Source: UBA6182 sp964479585
GTDB taxonomy: Bacteria > Bacillota_I > Bacilli_A > Erysipelotrichales > Erysipelotrichaceae
DNA: 64,000 bases
Direction of reading: 5' to 3'
Assembly (NCBI GenBank): GCA_964479585.1
Contig: CAYZMP010000002.1
Coordinates: 33,721 to 97,720, forward strand
A program made the position numbers and the translations under genes. Shown here piece by piece: positions 1 to 8,992 of this stretch. The first letter of the stretch is position 1. Each line of letters begins with the position of its first letter. Under the pieces are notes generated by a model. That model was not told the origin of the DNA and made no database searches. It saw nothing but the letters and a program-made list of their open reading frames with translations.

Positions 1-435
1 CACTTTTGCTTTTCGTGACATTACTAATGCTAATTGAAGCTTCTCTTTCATCCCTTTGGATAATGAACCAAAGTTTTGATTGGCATCTAGTTTTAGTGAA
101 ACAAGCAAACGATCAAACTTCTCAGCATCAAAATCAGGATACATATCACTAAAATATGCTTTCATTTGTTTCGGACTTTGACGAGAGTCAATATAATTTA
201 CATCTGGTAAATACGATACAATCGCTTTTGATTGTTCTCCTATTTCAAAATCATTGATTCTCACACTTCCTTGATACTCACTAATTAATCCCGTTAGGAT
301 TTTGATAAGTGTTGTTTTTCCTGAACCATTTGGTCCGCATAATCCAATAATCTTTCCTTGTGGTAATTGCAACGATACATTGGACAGTGCTTGAATACTA
401 CCGTATCGTTTGTATACCTTTTCTAATGAAATCAT
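1..435 (-). CDS. ABC transporter ATP-binding subunit, YtrB-like (3' end cut by window)
   Basis: Hydrolyses ATP for a membrane transporter whose permease lies outside the window. The first 145 codons are present. A Walker A motif (GPNGSGKTT) is near residue 37, and the signature loop is LSKGM instead of LSGGQ, a variant common in ATPases paired with GntR/YtrA-type regulators. Walker B is beyond the edge. The ATG overlaps the stop of the upstream GntR gene by 4 nt (ATGA), so the two are translationally coupled and autoregulated together. The substrate is unknown; the YtrA-YtrB arrangement is often linked to envelope stress, but that is only family knowledge. Confidence 0.85.
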   Translation of the reverse strand, partial: MISLEKVYKRYGSIQALSNVSLQLPQGKIIGLCGPNGSGKTTLIKILTGLISEYQGSVRINDFEIGEQSKAIVSYLPDVNYIDSRQSPKQMKAYFSDMYPDFDAEKFDRLLVSLKLDANQNFGSLSKGMKEKLQLALVMSRKAKV

Positions 436-797
436 TCTACTTCATCCTTTCCCTTAATAAGTTTGCATACATCATCTTTACTATAACCAAGGTCTTTCGC
501 TTGATTAAGAAACATTTGTAATGCTTCTAATAATGTTTCTTTTTTAGTTTGTTCAATCAACTGTGTATCTTCAGTCACTTTTTTACCAATCGTACGATCA
601 TTGATTAACAAACCTTGTTGTTCGAGCTCACTAAGCGCTTTAAACACCGTGTTTGGGTTAACTTGATAAGTCATCGCTAAATCACGAACACTTTCAATGT
701 AAACTCCCTGTGGCCATTTACCACTTACGATCAGTTGTTTAAAGAGTTCAATAAGCTGCATGTAAATCGGAATCTTCTTTTCAAACAAGTCAATCAC
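432..797 (-). CDS. GntR family transcriptional regulator, YtrA-like
   Basis: A short (about 121 aa) GntR protein with the N-terminal winged helix (IPIYMQLIELFKQLI, then SVRDLAMTYQVNPNTVFKAL) and only a short C-terminal helical tail. This is the YtrA subfamily architecture, which lacks an effector-binding domain. It should repress its own operon with the downstream ABC genes. The longest reading starts at a GTG that falls inside the ribosome-binding site AGAGAGGTGA. An in-frame TTG at 788 has better spacing (5 nt) and may be the true start. Four operator-like half-sites lie directly upstream. Confidence 0.88.
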   Translation of the reverse strand: MIDLFEKKIPIYMQLIELFKQLIVSGKWPQGVYIESVRDLAMTYQVNPNTVFKALSELEQQGLLINDRTIGKKVTEDTQLIEQTKKETLLEALQMFLNQAKDLGYSKDDVCKLIKGKDEVE

Positions 798-804
798 CTC
801 TCTT

Positions 805-838
805 GTATTACTTGCTTAATACAGTATTACAATAATAC
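805..838. promoter_or_regulatory. Candidate GntR operator array: four alternating hexamers
   Basis: GTATTA at 805-810, TAATAC at 817-822, GTATTA at 824-829 and TAATAC at 833-838 form overlapping inverted pairs. The central pair makes a 13-bp palindrome at 817-829 with only the middle base unpaired. The array sits just upstream of the GntR gene, as expected for autorepression by a dimeric YtrA-type protein. Confidence 0.6.
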
Positions 839-883
839 AGTCCATTAACTTTGTCAAGTCTTTTATTTAATTATCTACAAGTA

Positions 884-892
884 TGATATACT
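884..892 (+). promoter_or_regulatory. Extended -10 promoter for the lipoprotein gene
   Basis: TGA-TATACT (TG at 884-885, hexamer at 887-892) lies 27 nt before the start codon. There is no convincing -35 hexamer at 17 bp. A GGGAGGA ribosome-binding site follows at 907-913. Confidence 0.45.
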
Positions 893-918
893 CATAGTAA
901 TAATGTGGGAGGATAAAC

Positions 919-1761
919 ATGAAAAAAACATTCATTATTTTATTATTTGGTTTTCTTTTATCAGGGTGTAATCAAATCAAAGTAACACAAGCTCAATCAA
1001 CTATTGAAGCAGGTATTCCTTTTAACGAGCAAGCATTAATAGAATACGATAGAGAAAAACTCATTGTTACAACACCAGCAATGCAGACTATACGCACACT
1101 TGGTGAAACAACAGTAGTATTTGAAGCAGTAGATATAAACAACAACGATAAAAGAGAATCTTTTGAGTTTACATTCGATGTCATCGATACATCACCACCA
1201 ATCATAGAAAGTGAAGAAAACATAGTGGTATATCAAGATATGCCACTAAATGTATTAGATCATATCACCATTTATGATAATGTGGATACTATTTCTGTTG
1301 AATCTGTCAGCGTCAGTGAGTTTAATACATCCATCATTGGCAATCAAACGGTTGAACTTCAAGTTAGTGACAACTCAAACAACAAAACCACAACAACCAT
1401 ACAACTTGAAGTCATAAAAAGAAAAACCCTTGATAATACAACTTTTAGAATTGAACCGATGTATGGTATGGGTTGGGGATTTTATGCTCCATTTATTAAT
1501 GAACTCAACAATTCATTGACTATTCAAATGACATTTGAAACAAATGATCCAGGTTATGATGTTAAGTGGCCAGAAACGGCTGAATTATCGTTAACACCAT
1601 CCTTTGACTCATCCAATCCTGTACAGTTTATTGATTCTACTTACCTTGTTATACCACTTGATCTGTTGGTTAGTAATCCACATACAATTTATGTGAAGAT
1701 GAATGCTGTTGTCAATGATAACAATGAAGAGATATTGATTACATTTCTCAATCTTAATTAA
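919..1761 (+). CDS. Lipoprotein with Ig-like (DUF5011-type) domain
   Basis: The signal peptide ends in a lipobox (LLSGC, Cys at residue 17), so the 280-aa protein should be anchored on the outer face of the membrane. Residues about 20-165 look like two tandem beta-sandwich repeats. The second (starting DTSPPIIESEEN, ending with the pattern GNQTVELQVSDNSNN) matches the bacterial Ig-like/DUF5011 style of cell-surface proteins. The C-terminal 110 residues are not recognised. It stands alone between its own promoter and terminator, divergent from the GntR operon. Function is unknown; adhesion or envelope binding is inference. Confidence 0.75.
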   Translation: MKKTFIILLFGFLLSGCNQIKVTQAQSTIEAGIPFNEQALIEYDREKLIVTTPAMQTIRTLGETTVVFEAVDINNNDKRESFEFTFDVIDTSPPIIESEENIVVYQDMPLNVLDHITIYDNVDTISVESVSVSEFNTSIIGNQTVELQVSDNSNNKTTTTIQLEVIKRKTLDNTTFRIEPMYGMGWGFYAPFINELNNSLTIQMTFETNDPGYDVKWPETAELSLTPSFDSSNPVQFIDSTYLVIPLDLLVSNPHTIYVKMNAVVNDNNEEILITFLNLN

Positions 1762-1772
1762 TACTAAATAAG

Positions 1773-1796
1773 AAGGTGTTTAAAACGCCTTTTTTC
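1773..1796 (+). terminator. Rho-independent terminator of the lipoprotein gene
   Basis: AAGGTGTTT and AAACGCCTT form a 9-bp stem with one G-U pair, followed by a T run. Confidence 0.7.
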
Positions 1797-1805
1797 ATTG
1801 CACAT

Positions 1806-1835
1806 AAAAAAAAGATCAAAACTTTCGTTTTGACC
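1806..1835 (-). terminator. Terminator of ppdK
   Basis: On the minus strand GGTCAAAAC-GAAA-GTTTTGATC (arms 1814-1822 and 1827-1835, GAAA tetraloop) is followed by a run of seven or more T. Confidence 0.8.
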
Positions 1836-1860
1836 TTCTTTATGTTTGATTTTTTATTGT

Positions 1861-4485
1861 TTACTTGTTTTTTAGTGCTGCGTGAGCCGCTGCTAAACGA
1901 GCAATTGGTACTCTAAATGGTGAGCAAGAAACGTATTGTAAGCCAACACGATGGAAGAAATCAATGGATACTGGATCTCCGCCATGTTCTCCACAAACAC
2001 CTAGTTTGATGTTTGGACGAGCTTCTTTACCTTTTTCACATGCCATTTGTACTAATTGACCTACACCTTTTTGGTCTAGACGAGCAAATGGATCTTGTTC
2101 GTAAATGTTCTTATCGTAGTAATGTGATAAGAATCCACCCGCATCATCACGTGAGAAACCAAATGTCATTTGTGTTAAGTCATTGGTTCCAAAGGAGAAG
2201 AATTCTGCTTCTTGAGCAACTTCATTAGCCAATAATGCAGCACGAGGAATTTCAATCATGGTACCTACTAAGTATTTCATGTCAATACCAGCTTCTTTAA
2301 TAATTTCATCCGCTGTTTTAACAACAACACTCTTCACATACGCTAACTCTTTTACTTCACCTACTAAAGGAATCATAATTTCAGGAACTAAATTCCAGTC
2401 TGGATGGTTTTTATTCACTGTAATAGCCGCTTCAATAACCGCACGTGTTTGCATCTCTGCAATTTCTGGATAAGAAACCGCTAAACGACACCCACGATGA
2501 CCCATCATCGGGTTAAATTCGTGTAGTGAATCGACAACTTCTTCAAGTTGAGCGACTGATAAATTCATTTCTTTCGCTAGTTCTTCAATTTCTTCTGCTT
2601 TTGTAGGTAAGAATTCATGAAGAGGTGGATCTAAATAACGAACGGTTATTGGATAACCTTGCATGGATTCAAACACACCTGTGAAGTCTTCACGTTGCAT
2701 TGGTAATAATTTATCCAATGCTTTACGACGTTGTTCTTCATTTTTCGAAAGAATCATTTCACGCATTGCTTTAATACGATCACCTTCAAAGAACATATGT
2801 TCAGTACGTACTAAACCAATTCCTTGTGCTCCAAAATCGAATGCTTGTTTAGCATCAACTGGGCTATCAGCATTCGCACGAACTTGTAAAGTTCTAAAGC
2901 TATCTGCCCAACTCATTAAGGTTTCAAAATCACCAGAAATGGACGCTGGAACAGTCGCAATCGCTTCACCATAAATGTTTCCTGTTGTACCATCTAAGGA
3001 AATATCATCGCCTTCTTTAAAGGTTTTTCCACCTAATGTAAAGGTATTGTCTTTACTAAATTTAATATCACCACAGCCAGATACACAACATGTACCCATA
3101 CCACGAGCTACAACCGCTGCGTGAGATGTCATACCACCACGAGCTGTTAAGATACCTTCAGAAACATGCATTCCTTCAATATCTTCAGGAGAAGTTTCTA
3201 AACGTACTAAGATTGCTTTCATCCCTTTTTCTTTCATAGCAACTGCACTAGCAGCAGATAACGCTACTTTACCACTAGCTGCTCCTGGAGAAGCAGGAAG
3301 TGCACGACCAATTGGGGACGCTGCTTTTAATGCTTTTTCATCAAATTGTGGGTGTAATAATGCATCTAATTGTGTTGGATTAACTTGTAGGACAGCTTTT
3401 TCTTTGCTGATCATTCCTTCATTAACTAGATCAACCGCAATTTTTAATGCCGCTGCTGCAGTACGCTTACCATTACGTGTTTGAAGCATGTATAATTTAC
3501 CAGATTCAATCGTAAATTCCATGTCTTGCATGTCTTTGTAATGCGCTTCTAATTTATCACAAATTTCTACAAATTCATCATACGCATGAGGCATAATGTC
3601 CTTTAATTCTTCAATGTCTTTTGGTGTACGAATACCTGCTACAACGTCTTCACCTTGTGCGTTCATTAAAAACTCACCGTAAAGTTTTTTCTCACCTGTC
3701 GCAGGGTTACGTGTAAAGGCAACACCTGTTCCACAATCATCGCCCATGTTTCCAAAAACCATCATTTGAACGTTAACAGCTGTACCCCAACTTGATGGGA
3801 TATCATTTAATCGACGATAGTAGATTGCACGAGGGTTGTTCCAAGAACGGAAAACCGCTTTAATGGATTCTACTAATTGAAAACGAGGATCACTTGGGAA
3901 CTCTTCATTTTTATGCTTGAAATAATACGCTTTAAAACGACGAACCATTTCTTTTAAATCATCATCATCAAATTGAGTATCTAAAACGATACCTTTTTCT
4001 TCTTTCATTTCATCAATGATTACTTCAAAGTTGTGTTTTGGAAGTTCCATAACAACATCGGCAAACATTTGAATAAAACGACGATAAGAATCGTAAGCAA
4101 ATCGAGTGTTACCACTTAATTTTGCAATTCCTTCAACAACTTCATCATTTAAACCAAGGTTTAAGATCGTATCCATCATCCCTGGCATAGAAGCTCTAGA
4201 ACCTGAACGAACAGATAATAGAAGCGGATTGGTTGCATCTCCAAAAACTTTTCCAGATGTTTTCTCAATCTCTGCAACGTGTGCAAAAATCTCATCAACC
4301 AAAGAATCGGTCACAATTTGACCATCATCGTAGTATTTGTTACAAGCTTCTGTAGTAACTACAAACCCTTGTGGTACTGGCATACCAAGGCTTGTCATGT
4401 CGGCTAAGTTAGCACCTTTACCACCAAGCAGCTCACGCATACTACCATTTCCTTCAGAAAACTGATATACGTATTTCTGACTCAT
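1861..4485 (-). CDS. ppdK: Pyruvate, phosphate dikinase
   Basis: Interconverts pyruvate + ATP + Pi with phosphoenolpyruvate + AMP + PPi in the cytoplasm. The reading from 4485 gives 874 residues, the usual PPDK length, starting MSQKYVYQFSEG after a GGAGG site; a longer in-frame start at 4539 lacks a ribosome site. The N-terminal nucleotide-binding domain is present (GGKGANLADM, SVRSGSRASMPGMMDT). The swivelling phosphohistidine domain carries GGMTSHAAVVARG. The C-terminal PEP/pyruvate barrel carries the catalytic-Cys motif GVCGEHGG. In anaerobes and Mollicute relatives the enzyme often runs glycolytically and saves ATP through PPi. It has its own promoter and terminator and follows valS. Confidence 0.97.
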   Translation of the reverse strand: MSQKYVYQFSEGNGSMRELLGGKGANLADMTSLGMPVPQGFVVTTEACNKYYDDGQIVTDSLVDEIFAHVAEIEKTSGKVFGDATNPLLLSVRSGSRASMPGMMDTILNLGLNDEVVEGIAKLSGNTRFAYDSYRRFIQMFADVVMELPKHNFEVIIDEMKEEKGIVLDTQFDDDDLKEMVRRFKAYYFKHKNEEFPSDPRFQLVESIKAVFRSWNNPRAIYYRRLNDIPSSWGTAVNVQMMVFGNMGDDCGTGVAFTRNPATGEKKLYGEFLMNAQGEDVVAGIRTPKDIEELKDIMPHAYDEFVEICDKLEAHYKDMQDMEFTIESGKLYMLQTRNGKRTAAAALKIAVDLVNEGMISKEKAVLQVNPTQLDALLHPQFDEKALKAASPIGRALPASPGAASGKVALSAASAVAMKEKGMKAILVRLETSPEDIEGMHVSEGILTARGGMTSHAAVVARGMGTCCVSGCGDIKFSKDNTFTLGGKTFKEGDDISLDGTTGNIYGEAIATVPASISGDFETLMSWADSFRTLQVRANADSPVDAKQAFDFGAQGIGLVRTEHMFFEGDRIKAMREMILSKNEEQRRKALDKLLPMQREDFTGVFESMQGYPITVRYLDPPLHEFLPTKAEEIEELAKEMNLSVAQLEEVVDSLHEFNPMMGHRGCRLAVSYPEIAEMQTRAVIEAAITVNKNHPDWNLVPEIMIPLVGEVKELAYVKSVVVKTADEIIKEAGIDMKYLVGTMIEIPRAALLANEVAQEAEFFSFGTNDLTQMTFGFSRDDAGGFLSHYYDKNIYEQDPFARLDQKGVGQLVQMACEKGKEARPNIKLGVCGEHGGDPVSIDFFHRVGLQYVSCSPFRVPIARLAAAHAALKNK

Positions 4486-4522
4486 ATTTCCTCCTTTTAA
4501 ATCTTTTTCAAAAACCAAACTC

Positions 4523-4531
4523 ATTATATCA
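4523..4531 (-). promoter_or_regulatory. Extended -10 promoter of ppdK
   Basis: TGA-TATAAT on the minus strand, about 38 nt before the ATG. The -35 region is weak. Confidence 0.5.
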
Positions 4532-4556
4532 AAAAACATTAGTAGTTGCTATACAA

Positions 4557-7166
4557 TCAGTTGTTTTCTAGCATTTCTAACTTTTGTTTTAAAATATCAT
4601 ACTGTCTACTATATTCCTCAAACTTTTCTTTTTCCTCTGCAACTTTTTCTACCTTTGCCTTTTTAAGGAAATTTTCATTGGCAAGCATGTTTTTAGAACG
4701 TGTAATCTCTTTTTCTAGCTTGCTTATTTGCTCATTAAGTTGTGCCATTTCTTTTTCTTTGTTTTCAAGTCCTTTATTAACAATAACCAACGTACCAGAA
4801 ACAATCGGCAAGATTAATGTGTCATCATCGTTTGGTTTAATGAGTGTCACATTCACAAATTGTTTTAACACCGAAGCAATGTAAGCATCAAAGTTGATAG
4901 GTTGATTATCACTATCTAATGCCCAAGCCACAATATCTGTGTCTTTTTTAATATCTTTGCTTAAACGAAGCTCACGAACACTACTAATCATGCTAATGAG
5001 TTGATCTACTTGGGTAAAATCTTGAATGTCTATGCTCTTGGTTGTTGGCCAAGAAGATATTGATACACTGGATTTACCTGTTAGAGTTTGATAAATCTCT
5101 TCTGAAACAAAGGGCATAAATGGATGAATCAACTTCACAATCGCTTCTAAGGTTGTATATAGCGTGTACTGAGTTGCTTTTTTAGCTTGTGCATCCTCTT
5201 TATTTAGTGTTACTTTACTTAGTTCAATATACCATGAACAAAAATCATCCCAAATAAAACTTACAAGCGTATGCCCTACTAGTGCAAACTCATAACGTTC
5301 CATGTTGGAAGTTACACTTTCGATGGTTTGATTTAACTTGTTTACAATCCATTGATCCACAAAAGAAGCATGGTTAAAGTCTTCTGGATTTGGCGAATAA
5401 TCTTCTTCAATATTCATCAGTACAAAACGAGAAGCATTCCACAGTTTATTAATAAAGTTCCACGAAGATTCCACTTTTTCTTGTATAAATCGTAAATCTT
5501 GACCTGGTGTGGAATTGGTTGTTAAGAAAAACCGTAGTGCATCTGCACCATAGTTTTCCACCACATCCATCGGATCAACACCATTGCCTAGTGATTTTGA
5601 CATCTTTTTGCCATCGGCATCACGCACTAAACCATGAATAAGAACATCGTTAAATGGTTTTGAGTCTGTAAACTGATACGCCATAAAGGCCATACGAGCA
5701 ACCCAAAAGAAAATAATGTCATAGCCTGTTACTAATACGCTATTTGGATAAAAACGTTTAAAGTCTTCGGCGTTTTCATCTGGCCATCCTAAGGTTGAAA
5801 ATGGCCAAAGCGCACTTGAAAACCATGTATCTAAGACATCTTCATCTTGGGTGTAGTTTTCAATGTCTTTTGGTGGCTCTTCATTAACGTATATCTCCCC
5901 TGTTTGTTTATGAAAGTAAGCAGGAATACGATGACCCCACCAAAGCTGACGAGAAATACACCAATCTTCAATGTTTTCTAACCATTGTGTAAAGGTTTTA
6001 TTAAAGCGAGGTGGATAAAAATCAATACCATCTCCTTGTTGTTGTGCTTTTAATACTTTTTCTGCTAATGGTTTCATCTTAACAAACCATTGTTTCGATA
6101 AGTATGGTTCTACAATAACATCGGTTCTTTCGGAGTGACCTACTTGGTGAATGTGCTCTTTAATTTCAATAACATTACCTTCATTTTCCATCCGTTTGAC
6201 TAGTGCTTGACGACACTCAAAGCGATCTAAACCATCAAACTCTCCCGCTAGCTCATTCATTGTCCCATCAGGGTTGATACAAATAGGTTGGTCCAAATTA
6301 TGCTTTTGAGATAGTGTAAAGTCATTAGGATCATGAGCTGGTGTGCATTTCATAGCTCCACTACCAAAACTAATGTCAATGTAATCATCAAGTAATATTG
6401 GCATTTCTTTATGATTGGCAGGATTGATAACCGTTTTATTGTGTAAATGTGTGTATCGCTTATCATCTGGATGAACAAACACACAAACATCCCCAAACAT
6501 CGTCTCAGGACGTGTCGTCGCAACTGGCAATATCTCCCCTGTTTCTATTACTTTAAAGGCAAAGGTATACAACGCACCTTTTACTTCTTTATGAATAACT
6601 TCAATGTTGCTAAGTGCAGTTTGAGCTTGTGGATCCCAGTTTATAATACGATCGCCTTGAAAGATCAATCCATCGTTGTACAACGACACAAACACTTTTT
6701 TAACTGCATCACTTAATCCTTCATCCAATGTAAAACGCTCACGTGAATAATCAAGTGATAACCCCATAATCGCCCATTGTGAACGGATGGTACTTGCATA
6801 GTCTTCTTTCCACTGCCACGCAACATCTAAAAACTTCTCACGACCTAAATCATAACGGCTTTGACCTTTTTCACGCAGTGCTTCTTCTATTTTTGCTTGG
6901 GTTGCAATACCAGCATGATCCATACCAGAAAGCCAAAGTGTATCATAGCCTTGCATGCGTTTAAAGCGGGCTAAAATATCTTGCAATGTTGTATCCCAAG
7001 CATGACCTAAATGCAATTTACCTGTTACATTTGGTGGTGGAATAACAATACAAAAAGGTTCATTGTTGGTATCTTTTGCTCTAAAAATGTCTTTCTCTAA
7101 CCACTCTTGGTATTTGTCTTGTTCAACTTGTTTGTGGTTATACTTACTTTCTAACTGTTTTTTCAT
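4557..7166 (-). CDS. valS: Valyl-tRNA synthetase
   Basis: Charges tRNA-Val. The class I signatures are intact: HLGH in the N-terminal Rossmann half and KKMSKS before the anticodon domain. An editing domain lies between (TTRPETMFGD). The C-terminal 60 residues are a charged coiled coil (KLEKEITRSKNML and following), typical of ValRS. The start at 7166 (MKKQLESKY) is chosen because AAGGAG lies 7 nt upstream; an in-frame ATG at 7181 precedes that site. Length is 869 aa, normal for the family. Expression is governed by the valine T-box immediately upstream. Confidence 0.97.
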   Translation of the reverse strand: MKKQLESKYNHKQVEQDKYQEWLEKDIFRAKDTNNEPFCIVIPPPNVTGKLHLGHAWDTTLQDILARFKRMQGYDTLWLSGMDHAGIATQAKIEEALREKGQSRYDLGREKFLDVAWQWKEDYASTIRSQWAIMGLSLDYSRERFTLDEGLSDAVKKVFVSLYNDGLIFQGDRIINWDPQAQTALSNIEVIHKEVKGALYTFAFKVIETGEILPVATTRPETMFGDVCVFVHPDDKRYTHLHNKTVINPANHKEMPILLDDYIDISFGSGAMKCTPAHDPNDFTLSQKHNLDQPICINPDGTMNELAGEFDGLDRFECRQALVKRMENEGNVIEIKEHIHQVGHSERTDVIVEPYLSKQWFVKMKPLAEKVLKAQQQGDGIDFYPPRFNKTFTQWLENIEDWCISRQLWWGHRIPAYFHKQTGEIYVNEEPPKDIENYTQDEDVLDTWFSSALWPFSTLGWPDENAEDFKRFYPNSVLVTGYDIIFFWVARMAFMAYQFTDSKPFNDVLIHGLVRDADGKKMSKSLGNGVDPMDVVENYGADALRFFLTTNSTPGQDLRFIQEKVESSWNFINKLWNASRFVLMNIEEDYSPNPEDFNHASFVDQWIVNKLNQTIESVTSNMERYEFALVGHTLVSFIWDDFCSWYIELSKVTLNKEDAQAKKATQYTLYTTLEAIVKLIHPFMPFVSEEIYQTLTGKSSVSISSWPTTKSIDIQDFTQVDQLISMISSVRELRLSKDIKKDTDIVAWALDSDNQPINFDAYIASVLKQFVNVTLIKPNDDDTLILPIVSGTLVIVNKGLENKEKEMAQLNEQISKLEKEITRSKNMLANENFLKKAKVEKVAEEKEKFEEYSRQYDILKQKLEMLENN

Positions 7167-7181
7167 CACTGACTCCTTCAT

Positions 7182-7403
7182 AAAAAAAAGACCTTGCCTA
7201 AAGGACGAAGATCTCGCGGTACCACCTTACTTCATGATCATTGATCATGCTCTTAACTCCTTAACGCGGAAAGACGGAGATTTCTACTATTGTTCAAAAC
7301 CTCTTCGAACTGGTGACTTCAACTTACTTGCATTGGTTTTGTTTCAACAAATCAAAACTCTCTGTGTGTCCATCAAGTAAACTTTTTCCAATTCATCGAA
7401 TTC
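7182..7403 (-). promoter_or_regulatory. T-box riboswitch leader, valine specificity
   Basis: The canonical T-box (minus-strand AAGGTGGTACCGCG, within 7211-7228) sits in an antiterminator that competes with a terminator ending in eight T (7182-7213). The bulge UGGU complements ACCA, fitting tRNA-Val with A73. The likely specifier codon is GUC at 7315-7317 in the context GAA-GUC-AC. The AGAGAG element of stem I is upstream. Uncharged tRNA-Val would promote read-through into valS. Confidence 0.93.
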
Positions 7404-7409
7404 TTTTCT

Positions 7410-7438
7410 ATTCTATAAAATATCACTGCTTATGTCAA
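7410..7438 (-). promoter_or_regulatory. Sigma-A promoter of the valS leader
   Basis: TTGACA (7433-7438), a 17-bp spacer and TAGAAT (7410-7415) on the minus strand. Transcription should start near 7403. Confidence 0.85.
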
Positions 7439-7464
7439 ACATATTGTTTTCAATCATATTGACT

Positions 7465-7497
7465 AACAGTGCTCATCTTTTTAGTGTAAGCACTGTT
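7465..7497. terminator. Hairpin between trkH and the valS promoter
   Basis: AACAGTGCT (7465-7473) pairs with AGCACTGTT (7489-7497). The T run follows on the plus strand, while the only upstream gene, trkH, is on the minus strand where no T run follows. It may still stop trkH transcription. Confidence 0.4.
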
Positions 7498-7510
7498 TTT
7501 TAACAAATCA

Positions 7511-8992
7511 TTAATTACGTTGTTCATCTTTAAAAACACGCAGATTAGCTATTTTTGTTATATCTTTAACTGAACCTAAAAAAGCTAACAATACAACCAT
7601 AATTTCCAATCGACCAAAAAACATCCCAATCATTTCTACAAATAAAACTCCCTTTGGTGCATCGATGGATGTGATGCCCACTGATGTTCCAACTGTTCCT
7701 AAAGCTGAAGCAAACTCAAACAGTGAATGTTCTAATGAATAACCGTGCATGGCAATGACCAATGTACCTACCAACAATAAAAACAAATATATAGCAATAA
7801 AATGAAACACTTCCAACACTCCCTTATCATCAACAGGTTGTTTACCATTACCTTTATCAATAATTATATCTTTTACAACTTGATTAGGTAAAAATCGCTT
7901 TTGCATACTTAACGCAATTGATTTGAAAATCATAATAGCTCTTAATTGTTTAATCCCACCAGCTGTAGAACCACTTCCTCCACCAATTATCATAAATAGT
8001 ACCAATAAAACAACAAAAGTAGCTGGCCAGTAAGTATATGATGTGATTGTAAACCCTGTTGTTGTAATTGCAGATACAGCTTCAAATAAAGCAATTCTTA
8101 TCGTTATACTTTGTGATTGAAAAGATAGCATCATCAAAATACTTGTTAACCCAATAACAGCAACTACGACATATTTTATTTCATTGGTTGCAATAAACTG
8201 TTTGAACTTCTTACTAAAAAGCAACAAGTGCCCTGCAAAATTTGTAGCACCTAACAGCATTAAAACAATAATAATACTTTCAATCATGGAACTGTTGTAA
8301 CTTGCTATGCTTGCATTTGTGATAGCAAAACCACCAGTTGATAATGACGTCATTGCTATATTGATTGCATCAAAAAATGGCATTTTCGCAAACACAAGAA
8401 GTAATATCCCAACAACAAGATAAAATAGGTAAATCTTCATAACCACTCTTGCTGATTTCTTTAAATTAGGTAGCAATCGATCATTGTGACCTTCCGCATA
8501 ATACAATCGTAAACCAAATGTCTCTGATAATAGCGCAAAGAAAACCAAAACTAATCCTACTCCACCAAAAAACTGAATGATACTACGAAACATTAAGTAT
8601 ATTTTTGGAATGCTCTCTACATCAACCACAGACAAACCTGTTGTTGTCCAGCCACTAATCGCTTCAAACATAGCGTGAAACCAAGGCAATTGCTGTGAAA
8701 ATACAAAAGGTAGTGAAGAAAAAAACATCGTTAAAAGCCAAGTAAAAACAACTATAATAGCATCTTCCCCTTTGACAAGTTTTTGATGTTGTGTTTCTTT
8801 ATTGATGTAAATCAAAAACCTTGAAAACATGAGCAATATTATGGCTGTCAATAAAAAATACAAACTTTCCTTAAACTCTTCTGGATAAAACAGCAAACTT
8901 AAAAGTGGCATTACCATAACAAACGATACCATTTGCAGCAATTTACCTACGTAAAAGAATGCATTCTTATATTTACTTACTAAAGTAGTCAT
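7511..8992 (-). CDS. trkH: TrkH-family potassium uptake channel protein
   Basis: Membrane-embedded K+ translocating subunit. The 493-aa protein shows the four pore-loop filters of the Trk/Ktr/HKT superfamily in order: SGWTTTGLS, SLSTGGFA, SAITTTGFT and ALGTVGTS, each with the key glycine. There are about ten hydrophobic helices. It overlaps the upstream TrkA-type gene by 4 nt and is the last gene of the potassium module. Gating depends on the cytoplasmic nucleotide-binding partners encoded just upstream. It is distinct from the KtrB copy at 42-43 kb. Confidence 0.93.
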   Translation of the reverse strand: MTTLVSKYKNAFFYVGKLLQMVSFVMVMPLLSLLFYPEEFKESLYFLLTAIILLMFSRFLIYINKETQHQKLVKGEDAIIVVFTWLLTMFFSSLPFVFSQQLPWFHAMFEAISGWTTTGLSVVDVESIPKIYLMFRSIIQFFGGVGLVLVFFALLSETFGLRLYYAEGHNDRLLPNLKKSARVVMKIYLFYLVVGILLLVFAKMPFFDAINIAMTSLSTGGFAITNASIASYNSSMIESIIIVLMLLGATNFAGHLLLFSKKFKQFIATNEIKYVVVAVIGLTSILMMLSFQSQSITIRIALFEAVSAITTTGFTITSYTYWPATFVVLLVLFMIIGGGSGSTAGGIKQLRAIMIFKSIALSMQKRFLPNQVVKDIIIDKGNGKQPVDDKGVLEVFHFIAIYLFLLLVGTLVIAMHGYSLEHSLFEFASALGTVGTSVGITSIDAPKGVLFVEMIGMFFGRLEIMVVLLAFLGSVKDITKIANLRVFKDEQRN

